Below are positions 56,542 through 64,000 of a stretch of DNA of 64,000 nucleotides, in pieces. The stretch's first letter is position 1; the number at the start of each line of letters is the position of its first letter. Where the stretch lies: assembly GCF_020622345.1 (NCBI RefSeq), contig NZ_JACNMO010000011.1:1-64000 (forward strand), written 5' to 3'. This DNA is from Roseobacter weihaiensis. GTDB taxonomy: Bacteria; Pseudomonadota; Alphaproteobacteria; Rhodobacterales; Rhodobacteraceae. The translations under genes and the position numbers were made by a program. The notes under the pieces were generated by a model that saw only the letters and a list, made by a program, of their open reading frames with translations, was not told where the DNA came from and ran no database searches.

Positions 56542-57126
56542 TTATCGGTAGAGCCGGAGACCGCCTACAGCAATATCCGCGTCAAAAACGCGCCCAATGC
56601 CGAGGACGCCAATTCGACGCAAAGCCGCAGGATCGAAGGCGACCTGCGTGCGGTGCGCCTCAAAGACCTCAAACGGGAGATAGAGGGTCTGCCATCTGTC
56701 GATGGCGACGATCTCGGCTCGGAAGGATTGCCAGGGCCGGGTCAACTGCGCGGTGCGCAATCTGATCTCGTAGCGTTCACCGTTGCCCAGGACATCCAAC
56801 GCAATGCCGGCCCAGTCGGATGCATCAAAAACGCGACCGTCCGCTGCGATATCAAAGGCCATCTGTACAAAGCCGCCGTTGTTATCCAGTGAAACACGCC
56901 CGGTCAGATGCGCCGATCTTTGGCCTTTGACACTCTCAAGGCGGAGCTGTCCCTCTGAGACACCGCCCATAACTCTGTCGGAGACGTATTCCCAGCGTGG
57001 TGATAGTTCCAAAACCTGCTCCTGTGCTGCTGCGGCGCTTCCGATCAGTAGAAAACTCATCCAGACCGATACCCCGCGAATGAAACCCGCACCCAAAACG
57101 CGCAGAGAAGGGCAACGGGGGTTCAC
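56542..57126 (-). CDS. CIA30-domain protein, probably secreted
   Basis: The 194-residue protein has an N-terminal hydrophobic leader ending GSAAAAQ (residues 12-35) and then a CIA30 beta-sandwich: WEYVSDRVMGGVSEGQLRL near 45, TGRVSLDNNGGFVQM near 75 and a WQTLYLPFEVF stretch near 144. The eukaryotic homologue helps assemble respiratory complex I; bacterial exported versions have no known role. Met23 is an alternative start that keeps the leader. It is 12 bp downstream of the channel gene. Confidence 0.8.
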   Translation of the reverse strand: MNPRCPSLRVLGAGFIRGVSVWMSFLLIGSAAAAQEQVLELSPRWEYVSDRVMGGVSEGQLRLESVKGQRSAHLTGRVSLDNNGGFVQMAFDIAADGRVFDASDWAGIALDVLGNGERYEIRLRTAQLTRPWQSFRAEIVAIDRWQTLYLPFEVFEAHRTQVAFDPAALRRIGVLGIGRVFDADIAVGGLRLYR

Positions 57127-57138
57127 CGCAAATGGCCT

Positions 57139-57570
57139 CTAGTCATCTTCCAGCCCGCCAATGATCTCGGGAAAGAGCCCAACCAGAAACGCGGTCGTCA
57201 ACCCGAAGGCCAGAATACCATTGACAGAGGCCATCCCGCCCAGAATGCGAAAATCCGGGCCGAGCGTTACATCGCCATACCCAACGGTCGTGTAGGTCAC
57301 CAATGCAAAGTAAATCGGCTCCTCATAGCCCGGCAAAGCGCCCAGCAGCCACAGCGATATCGCCCAGATGTAAAGATGCGCGGTATGCGAGGCCAAAAAG
57401 ACCATCACCACAAGGGAAACGACGACAAACGCCCGCACCCCCGTCTGAGCCTTTACAAGAGCCTCGTTGTCGTGCAACCGATGGATCACCCAGACGCTGA
57501 CCGCGATGTGGATCAGCGTGCAGAGGATCAAAATAGCACTGCCCAGAATGATTTGCGGCAAAACCGGCAT
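57139..57570 (-). CDS. Small potassium channel (ion_trans_2)
   Basis: The 143-residue protein has two N-terminal hydrophobic segments (about 8-28 and 46-76), then a pore loop with the K+ selectivity filter TVGYGD at residues 95-100 and an inner helix (GILAFGLTTAFLVGLF). There is no cytoplasmic gating domain. It forms a tetrameric K+ pore and is the first gene of a pair with CIA30. Confidence 0.88.
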   Translation of the reverse strand: MPVLPQIILGSAILILCTLIHIAVSVWVIHRLHDNEALVKAQTGVRAFVVVSLVVMVFLASHTAHLYIWAISLWLLGALPGYEEPIYFALVTYTTVGYGDVTLGPDFRILGGMASVNGILAFGLTTAFLVGLFPEIIGGLEDD

Positions 57571-57927
57571 GCGATCACCCGCTCCGGCACATGGCTTGCA
57601 AGCGGTCAGTCAACGAAACCCGTCGGCGCGTATTGAGTTCAGTTTTCAATTCGGTTGGCATGGTCATCCAGAGGCTTTCGTGGGGAGATCTAGGCATACG
57701 CCAGAACACTTCTGCAAAAACTGCAAGACTTTGACCTGACACGGTGCAGAGTTCGCGTGTCGGGCGCGCACATCCATGTTGCAGTTTTCTTATCTCTGCG
57801 AGCGCGCTGGAATGCAACCCACCTGCCGCCTTACCGGGCCCGAAATCTGCGGACTTTCTTGGGTGTGCCGCCGAAAAACCGGCACTACCTTTCGGGCGAC
57901 CTGCAGGCCTTGGATGCTATGAAAGCA
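57571..57927. other. Intergenic region between the K+ channel and the LysR gene
   Basis: About 360 bp. Frames at 57744-57983 and 57757-57939 (plus) are open but have no family I recognise. The frames end inside the LysR gene on the opposite strand. I see no RNA gene, clear terminator or repeat. It must contain the channel promoter on the minus strand. Confidence 0.4.
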
Positions 57928-58791
57928 TCATGCCGATAGCAATTGCTGCAATACCGGATGGGGAAAGCTGCGCCGCACGGTAACGGCGAAAAAGCTCTCA
58001 ACAATGTTCAGGTCGAAGGACGCTGTCACCAACCGGCCGGAGGCGATCTCATCCGCAAGCACCACATCCGGGGCAATGGCCACCCCGGCGTCTGCACGGG
58101 CGAGCAAGCGTACCATCGCCATATCATCCACATCGGCAGCAATGCGGGGCGTGATATCCAACCGCGCAATCAGGCTGTCAAAGCCCCGCCGGATCGAACT
58201 GTCGGTGGGCACGATCAGCGGCTCGCTCGATAAAAGCTCGGTCAAACTGCCATGCGCCATGCGTGCAGCAGCCCCATGAATCCCAACGGTCTGCTCTGCC
58301 AATCGGTGGGCGGTGAATTCCGATCCTTCGGCGCTCTTGGGCGGCTCTGTCGTAAGCAACACGTCAAGCGCAAGTGATCTGAGCCCATCAAAGAGGACCT
58401 CTTCGCTCCCGGATTTCAGGATCACATTGACATCCGGCGTGCCCAGTATCGGCTCAAGGAACCGCAGCTGAAAATTCCGCGACAAGGTCGACAGCGCGCC
58501 GACACGCAAAGGCGGTACATCAGCATTGCTGCGCTGCAGGGTCGCGATGAGTTCTTCGCCCGTGCCAAAAATCCGGTCGGCATGGTCCAGCACGATCCGA
58601 CCGACCTCCGTGAGGACAAGCTGCCGCCCCACACGATCAAAAAGCGCATGACCAAGCCGTTCTTCGAGCGTGCGTATCTGAGACGACAAGGCGGATTGCG
58701 ACAGGTTCACCCGATCGGCTGTCCGGGTGAGGTGCCCTGTGTGGGCCACTTCGCGGAAATACCGCAGGTGATGATAGTTCAGATTGTCCAT
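57928..58791 (-). CDS. LysR-family transcriptional regulator (NhaR-like)
   Basis: The 287-residue regulator starts at ATG 58791: MDNLNYHHLRYFREVAHTGH with the HTH at residues 18-37 (LTRTADRVNLSQSALSSQIR). It resembles NhaR-type activators more than the CbbR/CmpR carbon regulators. The C-terminal effector domain is intact. An earlier start at 59274 would run through the opposite pseudogene and is rejected. It is divergent from the sbtA pseudogene, which it may once have controlled. Confidence 0.88.
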   Translation of the reverse strand: MDNLNYHHLRYFREVAHTGHLTRTADRVNLSQSALSSQIRTLEERLGHALFDRVGRQLVLTEVGRIVLDHADRIFGTGEELIATLQRSNADVPPLRVGALSTLSRNFQLRFLEPILGTPDVNVILKSGSEEVLFDGLRSLALDVLLTTEPPKSAEGSEFTAHRLAEQTVGIHGAAARMAHGSLTELLSSEPLIVPTDSSIRRGFDSLIARLDITPRIAADVDDMAMVRLLARADAGVAIAPDVVLADEIASGRLVTASFDLNIVESFFAVTVRRSFPHPVLQQLLSA

Positions 58792-58792
58792 G

Positions 58793-58809
58793 GTTCTCTT
58801 AAATAGAAC
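58793..58809. promoter_or_regulatory. Candidate LysR-type binding site
   Basis: GTTCT-N7-AGAAC at 58793-58809 is a perfect inverted repeat with a 7-nt AT-rich centre and contains the T-N11-A pattern of LysR boxes. It lies 2 bp upstream of the lysR start in the divergent region, a position suited to autorepression. Confidence 0.5.
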
Positions 58810-58886
58810 ATTTTGCAGGTAAAGATATATTTTTCTTATTCCCGCGACTGATCCATTTCCCGGAGGCACGCATAAAAGGGACAACC

Positions 58887-59602
58887 ATGGACATCGTGAC
58901 GGAAATCGCAGGCACGATGCTGGCGCAGATGCAAAAGCCCACCCTTGCAGCCTTGCTTGGGGGGCATGATGCTCGCAGCCTTGGGGAGCAAGATCGAAAT
59001 CCCTGATCCGGTCTACAAGGTCATTGTCATCCTGCTGCTGCTCAAAGTCGGCCTGGGCGCGGGCATCTCGATCCGCGAAGCGGACTTTATCTCTCTTGCG
59101 GTCCCTGCCTTTGCAGCCGCTGCTGTCGGTGTTTCCATCGTTCTGCTGGGGGCGGTCCCTCGCGCGGTTCAGCGGCGTGTCGCGCATGGATGCAATGGCA
59201 ACTGTCGGGCTTTTTGGGGCCGTGTCAGCCTCGACCCTGGCAGCAGGCATGGCGATGCCGGATGCAGAGGACATTTTCTACGAAGGCTTTATCGGCGCGC
59301 TCTACCCCTTCATGGATATTGCAGCGCGGGTCACAGCCATTGTTCTGGCCCGGATGAGCGCGCAACGCCGGGACGCGCATGCAATGCAGGGTGCAGTGGT
59401 GATGGGCATTGGGCGCGGTCACGGCTGGCGGAGTTGAGAAAAGCCGCGCTTGCCCACGTGCTCTATGGTCTGACCGCACCCGTCATTCAGGGGTTGATCG
59501 GCTTTGGGCCGGGGCTGGTGGCGCACCATCTGACCGGGGTTTTACGCAGGCGGCGGCGTCCTGATGTCGATCATGGCCGCATCCAGTTCGGATACGCCGG
59601 CC
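58887..59602 (+). pseudogene. sbtA: SbtA-type sodium-dependent bicarbonate transporter, multiply frameshifted
   Basis: Pieces of one SbtA protein appear in successive frames. The start MDIVTEIAGTMLAQMQKPTLAALLGG is in frame of 58887; then MMLAALGSKIEIPDPVYKVI to SIVLLGAV in a second frame from about 58967; then SGVSRMDAMATVGLFGAVSASTLAAG to about 59410 in a third. ELRKAALAHVLYGLTAP-HHLTG is back in the second frame, and GGGVLMSIMAASSSDTPAG in the third. Shifts fall near G-runs (58960, 59150, 59415, 59535). The middle is shorter than in intact SbtA and the C-terminal end is missing. AAAAGGGA at 58874-58881 was its ribosome-binding site. It cannot make a working transporter as read. Confidence 0.85.
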
Positions 59603-59778
59603 GGATTTTTGAGCCTATGCAACGGCTTCACACACAGGACGAGATCGAAGGATCGGAGCTTGGCCTTGCCATGTGCAAAAGGATCGCGACCACACACAGC
59701 GGCGATGTGCAACTGGAGGACAGCTATCACGAAGGCGGCCGTTTCATTGTGCGGTTGTCCAAGTCCTTGAAGGGTTAA
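59600..59778 (+). pseudogene. Histidine-kinase C-terminal fragment
   Basis: From about 59600 the frame reads RIFEPMQRLHTQDEIEG, ELGLAMCKRIATTHSGDVQLED and GGRFIVRLSKSL, the F, G1 and G2 boxes and end of a HATPase domain. The rest of the kinase is absent. It begins exactly where SbtA homology stops, so a deletion fused the two remnants. Confidence 0.8.
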
Positions 59779-60071
59779 GCAAGGCGGTCGATCGCAAGGG
59801 CGAGGTCCAAAACGAATATCAGGGGGTCGACCGCGGCTCAACAACCACGACGGGCGGTCAGCGGCAGAATGGTGCACGCGCGCCTTTTGCCCCGGACGGG
59901 GGGGGCCGTACACACATAGGCTGATGAGGTACGGGCACCGATCAGTACCTCTGTTCGCACATATCGGAAACGGATTGAGAGTGCCCTGATTGCCATGGAA
60001 TTCAATCCCGGATGGCGCTAGACCTATGATGATTTCAGTTTGTGCATCCACTGATGCAGGGAGCCCCCCCG
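59779..60071. other. Spacer between the kinase fragment and the aminotransferase
   Basis: About 290 bp with no supportable gene. It has a G7 run at 59899-59905 and a near-perfect inverted pair around 59930-59955 (GAGGTAC ... GTACCTC). The aminotransferase promoter is probably here. An open minus-strand frame (59542-60261) crosses it but is an arginine-rich shadow. Confidence 0.4.
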
Positions 60072-61403
60072 ATGTCGCATGTCTTTCCCCGCCACTGCAA
60101 AGCAGAACCGCCAACAGCTGTGCGCGGACAGGGCTGCTATCTCTACGACAGCACGGGTAAGGCCTATCTGGATGGGTCCGGCGGGGCGGCAGTATCTTGT
60201 CTGGGCCACGGCGATCCCGATATCGTGGAAGCCGTTCAAAATCAGGCCGCTGCGCTGGCATTTGCCCATACCGGGTTTTTCACCTCTGAACCTGCCGAAG
60301 AACTGGCAAATACGCTGGTGGATGCGGCACCCGGCGGGCTGGATAAAGTGTATTTCGTCTCGGGCGGATCAGAGGCGACCGAGGCCGCGATCAAGCTGGC
60401 AAGGCAATACCATGTTGAAAACGGCCAGCCGCAACGCCGCCATCTTATCGCACGTCAGCAAAGCTATCATGGCAATACGCTTGGGGCGTTGGCCGCGGGT
60501 GGCAACATGTGGCGTCGGCAGCAGTTTTCCCCGTTGCTCATCGATGTGAGCCATATACCGCCGTGTTATGAATACATGCTGCGGGAAGCGAGCGAGAGCA
60601 CCCAAGAGTACGGGCAGCGCGCGGCCCAAGAGCTTGAGGAGGAGATACTGCGCCTCGGTCCTGATACCGTGATGGCGTTTATGGCTGAACCCATTGTCGG
60701 AGCCACCATGGGGGCTGTTCCCGCAGTGGACGGCTATTTCAGGCGCATTCGCGAGATCTGCGACACCTACGGCGTGCTCTTGATACTGGACGAAGTCATG
60801 TGCGGCATGGGGCGGACCGGTGATCTCTTTGCCTGTGACGCGGAGGGGATCGCACCCGATATTCTCTGTATCGCCAAGGGATTGGGGGCTGGGTATCAAC
60901 CGATCGGCGCAATGCTCTGCACTGGCGAAATCTATCAGACGATTGAGAGCGGCAGTGGCTTTTTTCAGCATGGGCATACTTACATCGGACATCCCGTCGC
61001 CACTGCCGCCGGGCTCGCGGTTGTCAAAAAGATCATCGGCCAAAACCTGGCGGACAGAGCTGCGCGCCAGGGCAAAGTGCTTGCGGGCGCTTTGCACAGA
61101 CAGCTTGGCCAGCATCCGCATATTGGCGATATCCGGGGACGCGGATTGTTTCGAGGCATCGAGATTGTTCAGGATCGAGAGACCAAGACACCCTTTGACC
61201 CGAACCTTGGGTATGCCGCGAGGATCAAGGCTGCCGCTTTTGACGAGGGGCTGATCTGCTATCCGATGTCAGGCACGCGGGATGGGCGCAGCGGGGATCA
61301 TGTGTTGCTCGCCCCCCCTTTCATCATCGAAGACGATCAGATCGACGAGCTGGTTACAAAACTCGCATCGTCCATTGCCAAGGTCATTAGCGCTGGCGCA
61401 TAG
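60072..61403 (+). CDS. Class III PLP-dependent aminotransferase
   Basis: The 443-residue enzyme is of the omega/aspartate-aminotransferase family. Features are VSGGSEATEAAIKLARQY near residue 96, YHGNTLGALAAGG near 132, ILDEVMCGMGRTG with Asp240 (PLP ring) near 239 and the Schiff-base Lys269 (CIAKGLGAGYQPIGA). The substrate amine is unknown; relatives use beta-alanine, taurine, putrescine or 2,4-diaminobutyrate with pyruvate or 2-oxoglutarate. ATG 60072 (MSHVFPRH) is preferred to 60042. It is convergent with mtlK. Confidence 0.9.
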   Translation: MSHVFPRHCKAEPPTAVRGQGCYLYDSTGKAYLDGSGGAAVSCLGHGDPDIVEAVQNQAAALAFAHTGFFTSEPAEELANTLVDAAPGGLDKVYFVSGGSEATEAAIKLARQYHVENGQPQRRHLIARQQSYHGNTLGALAAGGNMWRRQQFSPLLIDVSHIPPCYEYMLREASESTQEYGQRAAQELEEEILRLGPDTVMAFMAEPIVGATMGAVPAVDGYFRRIREICDTYGVLLILDEVMCGMGRTGDLFACDAEGIAPDILCIAKGLGAGYQPIGAMLCTGEIYQTIESGSGFFQHGHTYIGHPVATAAGLAVVKKIIGQNLADRAARQGKVLAGALHRQLGQHPHIGDIRGRGLFRGIEIVQDRETKTPFDPNLGYAARIKAAAFDEGLICYPMSGTRDGRSGDHVLLAPPFIIEDDQIDELVTKLASSIAKVISAGA

Positions 61404-61422
61404 CCATCGACCGATGCCGTAG

Positions 61423-62919
61423 TCAACTGCGCAGATAGGCGTCAAGCGTTGCCTCAACGCCATTTGCGTAGAGAGATGACAGCCACTTTGCGAAGGCCTC
61501 GGCAAGCTCCGGGTGATCGGAGAGGTCTCCGTAAATCTGCTTCATACCCAGCCATTTGGATGGATCATGCCGCGCTGCTTTGGCGACACGCTGCAAGCTG
61601 TCCCAATTTGGGTCATTGGCGGCAACGGCAGAGCCGTCTTCGCGTGTGCCGTCGCAGTACCGGGCCCAGAGGGCAGAGACAAGTGCCAGCCCCGATACCG
61701 GCGTGCCCGCGTCCAAACCATCTCTGATCGAAGGCACGATAAAGCCGGGGTGACGGCTGGAGCCATCAAATGCCACGCGCCGCGTGGTGTCTTTGATCTC
61801 GGGGTTCGCAAAGCGCGTCTCGATCAGGCCCAGATAGGCCAGCGGCGCCATCCCGGGCACGGGCGGGACATGCGGCGCAATTTCCTCTGCCGCCACTTTG
61901 CGCAAAAACGACCTGATCAGCGGATGGGCCATCGCGTCCGAGATCGTCTCAAGGCCAATGATCTCAGCCGGATCGGCGATGACCTGATGACCCCCGTTGA
62001 GCAACCGGATCTTCATCTTTTCAAACGCATGCACCTCAGAGGTCATCGTCGCCCCGACCTTTTCCCATGCCGGGCGGCCTGCGCAAAAGGCGTCTTCGAT
62101 GACCCACTGACGATAGTTTTCGTGGGTCACCGGGGCTGCATCCTGAATGCCGAAAGTGCGGGCCAGCGCAATTTCGGACGGGCCCGTCGCCGGCACGATG
62201 CAATCCACCATCGCATTGGGAAATGTGCATTCCTGATCGATCCAGGCCGCAAGCTGCGGGTCGGACAGGCGGGCCAGCGACACAATGGTCTGTCGTAATA
62301 TGGTGCCATTGCCTTGCAGGTTGTCACAGCTTTGCGCGGTAAACGGTCCGGCACCGGCGGTACGCCGTCGGCGCAACGCTGCAATCATCGCGCCAAAGGC
62401 CGTGCGTGGCGTCTCGGGATGCGCGGCGTCATGCGCGATGTCGGGATGCGCGGCATCGAAGCCGCCAGTGGCGGGGTCAAGATAATACCCGCCTTCTGTG
62501 ACCGTCAGCGATACAATCCGGATCACAGGGTCGGCCATCTGGGCAATCAGCGCCCCGTTGCCGACCTCTACCGGCAGAAAATCGATCATTGGTCCGCTGA
62601 TCTCGACCGATTTTGCAGCCGGGTCCAGCGCGATCAGGGTGGTCAGACAGTCCTGTTCCAGCAGCCGGACACGCTGATCGGCGTCAGCGGCGCGGACCCC
62701 GGCACCGATGATCCCCCAATCAAGCGCTTCGCCCTGTTGCATCAGCCGGTGCAGATACCATGCCTGATGCGCGCGATGAAAATTGCCAAGACCAATATGC
62801 ACGATGCCGGGTGTGATGGCGCTGCGGTCGTATGTCGGCTGCGCGATGTTGCGGCCTAGACGGCCCAATGCCGCGTTGCTCAGTTTCATAAGCCCGGTCT
62901 TTTCTGCCCCATCTGCCAT
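61423..62919 (-). CDS. mtlK: Mannitol 2-dehydrogenase family protein
   Basis: The 498-residue long-chain polyol dehydrogenase oxidises D-mannitol to D-fructose with NAD+. GIVHIGLGNFHRAHQAWYLHRL near residue 38 is the NAD-binding start. The catalytic lysine motif KMKIRLLNGGHQVIADPAEI lies near 298. ATG 62919 overlaps the smoS stop (TGATG), implying coupling; ATG 62889 is an alternative. It is the third gene of smoK-smoS-mtlK, as in Rhodobacter sphaeroides. Confidence 0.92.
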   Translation of the reverse strand: MADGAEKTGLMKLSNAALGRLGRNIAQPTYDRSAITPGIVHIGLGNFHRAHQAWYLHRLMQQGEALDWGIIGAGVRAADADQRVRLLEQDCLTTLIALDPAAKSVEISGPMIDFLPVEVGNGALIAQMADPVIRIVSLTVTEGGYYLDPATGGFDAAHPDIAHDAAHPETPRTAFGAMIAALRRRRTAGAGPFTAQSCDNLQGNGTILRQTIVSLARLSDPQLAAWIDQECTFPNAMVDCIVPATGPSEIALARTFGIQDAAPVTHENYRQWVIEDAFCAGRPAWEKVGATMTSEVHAFEKMKIRLLNGGHQVIADPAEIIGLETISDAMAHPLIRSFLRKVAAEEIAPHVPPVPGMAPLAYLGLIETRFANPEIKDTTRRVAFDGSSRHPGFIVPSIRDGLDAGTPVSGLALVSALWARYCDGTREDGSAVAANDPNWDSLQRVAKAARHDPSKWLGMKQIYGDLSDHPELAEAFAKWLSSLYANGVEATLDAYLRS

Positions 62920-63692
62920 CAGCTCATCCACTGTCCGCCATCAACGTTGTAGCATTGCGCGACGATGTAATCCGCCGCATCGCTGGCAAGGAAAACGGCC
63001 ATACCGGTGAGATCCGCGGCCGTGCCCATCCGCCCATAGGGCACGGCAGCTGCCACTTCTTTCTTCTTTTGACCGGGGGCTTTGCCTTCATGTTTGGCAA
63101 AGAACGCATCGACCCCATCCCAGTGTTCGCCGTCGACAACACCCGGGGCAATGGCATTCACGTTGATCCCGTGCTCAATCAGGTTCAGACCTGCCGATTG
63201 CGTCAGGCTGATGACCGCCGCCTTGGTCGCACAGTAGACCGCCACCAGGGGCTCGCCCCGGCGACCGGCCTGACTGGCCATATTGATGATACGTCCCCGT
63301 ATGGAGTTTGCGATCATATGCCGGGCAACCGCCTGCATCGTGAACAGCGTGCCGGCAACATTGATGTCAAACACACGGGCATAGTCGGCGCGATCAATCT
63401 CGACCACAGGGGCAGCCGTGAAGAGCGCTGCATTGTTGATAAGGATGTCAATCGGCCCGAAGGCCTGCACCGTTTCCGCAACCGCGCGGTCAATGCTCGC
63501 CTGGTCGGCCACATCCATTTCAACCGCAAGCGCCATTTCACCGATCTCATGCGCCGCATTGCGCGCGCGCGCGATATCAACGTCGGCGATGGCGACACGG
63601 GCCCCTTCGGCTACATAGGCCTGTGCAAAGGCAAGCCCGATCCCGCGCGCAGCCCCCGTGATGAGCGCTGTTTTCCCCTGCAGACGGTTCAT
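62919..63692 (-). CDS. smoS: Sorbitol (L-iditol 2-) dehydrogenase, SDR type
   Basis: The 257-residue SDR oxidises D-glucitol to D-fructose and related polyols with NAD+. TGAARGIG is at residue 12, NNAALF near 86, the catalytic Ser in [11 protein letters not shown] near 140 and YCATK near 153. The tail [17 protein letters not shown] and the [14 protein letters not shown] segment match Rhodobacter SmoS closely. It starts 4 bp inside the end of the ABC ATPase gene. Confidence 0.94.
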   Translation of the reverse strand: MNRLQGKTALITGAARGIGLAFAQAYVAEGARVAIADVDIARARNAAHEIGEMALAVEMDVADQASIDRAVAETVQAFGPIDILINNAALFTAAPVVEIDRADYARVFDINVAGTLFTMQAVARHMIANSIRGRIINMASQAGRRGEPLVAVYCATKAAVISLTQSAGLNLIEHGINVNAIAPGVVDGEHWDGVDAFFAKHEGKAPGQKKKEVAAAVPYGRMGTAADLTGMAVFLASDAADYIVAQCYNVDGGQWMS

Positions 63693-64000
63693 GCGATACG
63701 CAACCCGTCCTGGTCAAAGCGGTGGATCACCTCGTCACGGGGCGTGAGATAAATGGTATCGCCGTGATTGAACCCGACCTCGCCGTCCGCCCGCACGGTG
63801 ATCGTCTCCGCAAGACCTGTCTGGTGGATGTGGAAGAAGGTATCGGAGCCCAGATGCTCTGCAACACCGACAACACCGCGCCATCTGCCTTCACTCTCGG
63901 AGACTGTGATGTGCTCGGGCCGCACCCCGATTGTATGCGCGTTGTGCTTGCCGGCTTCTTCTCCCGACACGAAGTTCATTTTCGGGGACCCGATAAAACC
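63689..64000 (-). CDS. smoK: Polyol ABC transporter ATP-binding protein, C-terminal part (gene runs off window)
   Basis: Only the last 103 or so codons are present; the frame continues past the right edge ([13 protein letters not shown] at the border). This is the TOBE/MOI regulatory domain of a MalK/UgpC-type ATPase ([41 protein letters not shown]). With smoS and mtlK downstream it should energise sorbitol/mannitol import. The nucleotide-binding domain lies outside the window. Confidence 0.88.
   Translation of the reverse strand, partial: GFIGSPKMNFVSGEEAGKHNAHTIGVRPEHITVSESEGRWRGVVGVAEHLGSDTFFHIHQTGLAETITVRADGEVGFNHGDTIYLTPRDEVIHRFDQDGLRIA

Noticed and set aside
57757-57939. 60-codon plus-strand ORF in the spacer before lysR
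   Set aside because: It has no family match or convincing ribosome-binding site, and it runs into the LysR gene on the other strand.
58945-59778. A 277-codon ORF taken as one real gene
   Set aside because: It strings together two SbtA pieces, an out-of-frame middle and a kinase fragment; it is better read as two pseudogenes.
1-64000. tRNA, rRNA or CRISPR array
   Set aside because: I found no cloverleaf-like or regularly spaced identical repeats by eye; the only tandem repeat is the three-unit set at 6709-6769, which has no spacers.

Overview
The window looks like chromosome from a marine Rhodobacteraceae (Roseobacter group) alphaproteobacterium. The reasons are a GC-rich, densely packed gene set with family-typical arrangements: hisS-hisZ-hisG in tandem, a DUF1489 gene, a B12-dependent (class II) ribonucleotide reductase, a TRAP transporter, a four-gene BMP-family ABC operon, an Anbu proteasome-homologue operon, and a smoK-smoS-mtlK polyol operon of the Rhodobacter type. 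No rRNA, tRNA or CRISPR array was recognised.

Layout. 1-6794 is an accessory segment: a strong hairpin, an orphan StbD-like antitoxin ORF, an IS66 transposase remnant, a GNAT acetyltransferase and two tightly coupled, visibly AT-richer genes. These two genes (a PIN-domain protein and an unrecognised 633-residue partner) are the best candidate for an undescribed conflict or defence module. 6795-16892 is core metabolism and replication: nrdJ, DUF1489, hisG/hisZ/hisS, slyX, dnaE. 17295-21971 is a purine-nucleoside-type ABC importer closed by a clear terminator. 22156-40791 is mostly housekeeping: two universal stress proteins, glutamate-cysteine ligase, rsmE, ubiA, an OmpA-like envelope protein, uvrC-pgsA-moaD-moaE, a pteridine-reductase-like SDR, a Ca/Na antiporter, a 57-residue zinc-ribbon protein, sppA, an ABC-2 exporter, a DMT permease, an IMPACT/YigZ protein, a quinone oxidoreductase and a 2H phosphoesterase-like DUF1045 protein.

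40954-50205 is a catabolic locus. A GMC oxidoreductase and a 1073-residue cytoplasmic reductive dehalogenase fused to its own flavin/[2Fe-2S] reductase are divergent from a TRAP transporter operon (dctP-dctQ-dctM) that ends in an IclR regulator. I infer uptake, alcohol oxidation and reductive dehalogenation of an organohalide under IclR control. 50230-57570 holds the Anbu cluster (circularly permuted ATP-grasp, alpha-E, transglutaminase, Anbu) with an isoquinoline-oxidoreductase-type molybdenum subunit immediately downstream, preceded by a K+ channel and a CIA30 protein.

57928-64000 has an NhaR-like LysR regulator facing a multiply frameshifted SbtA-type bicarbonate transporter pseudogene. 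The pseudogene is joined to a histidine-kinase C-terminal scrap. After it come a class III aminotransferase and the sorbitol/mannitol operon, which runs off the right edge.
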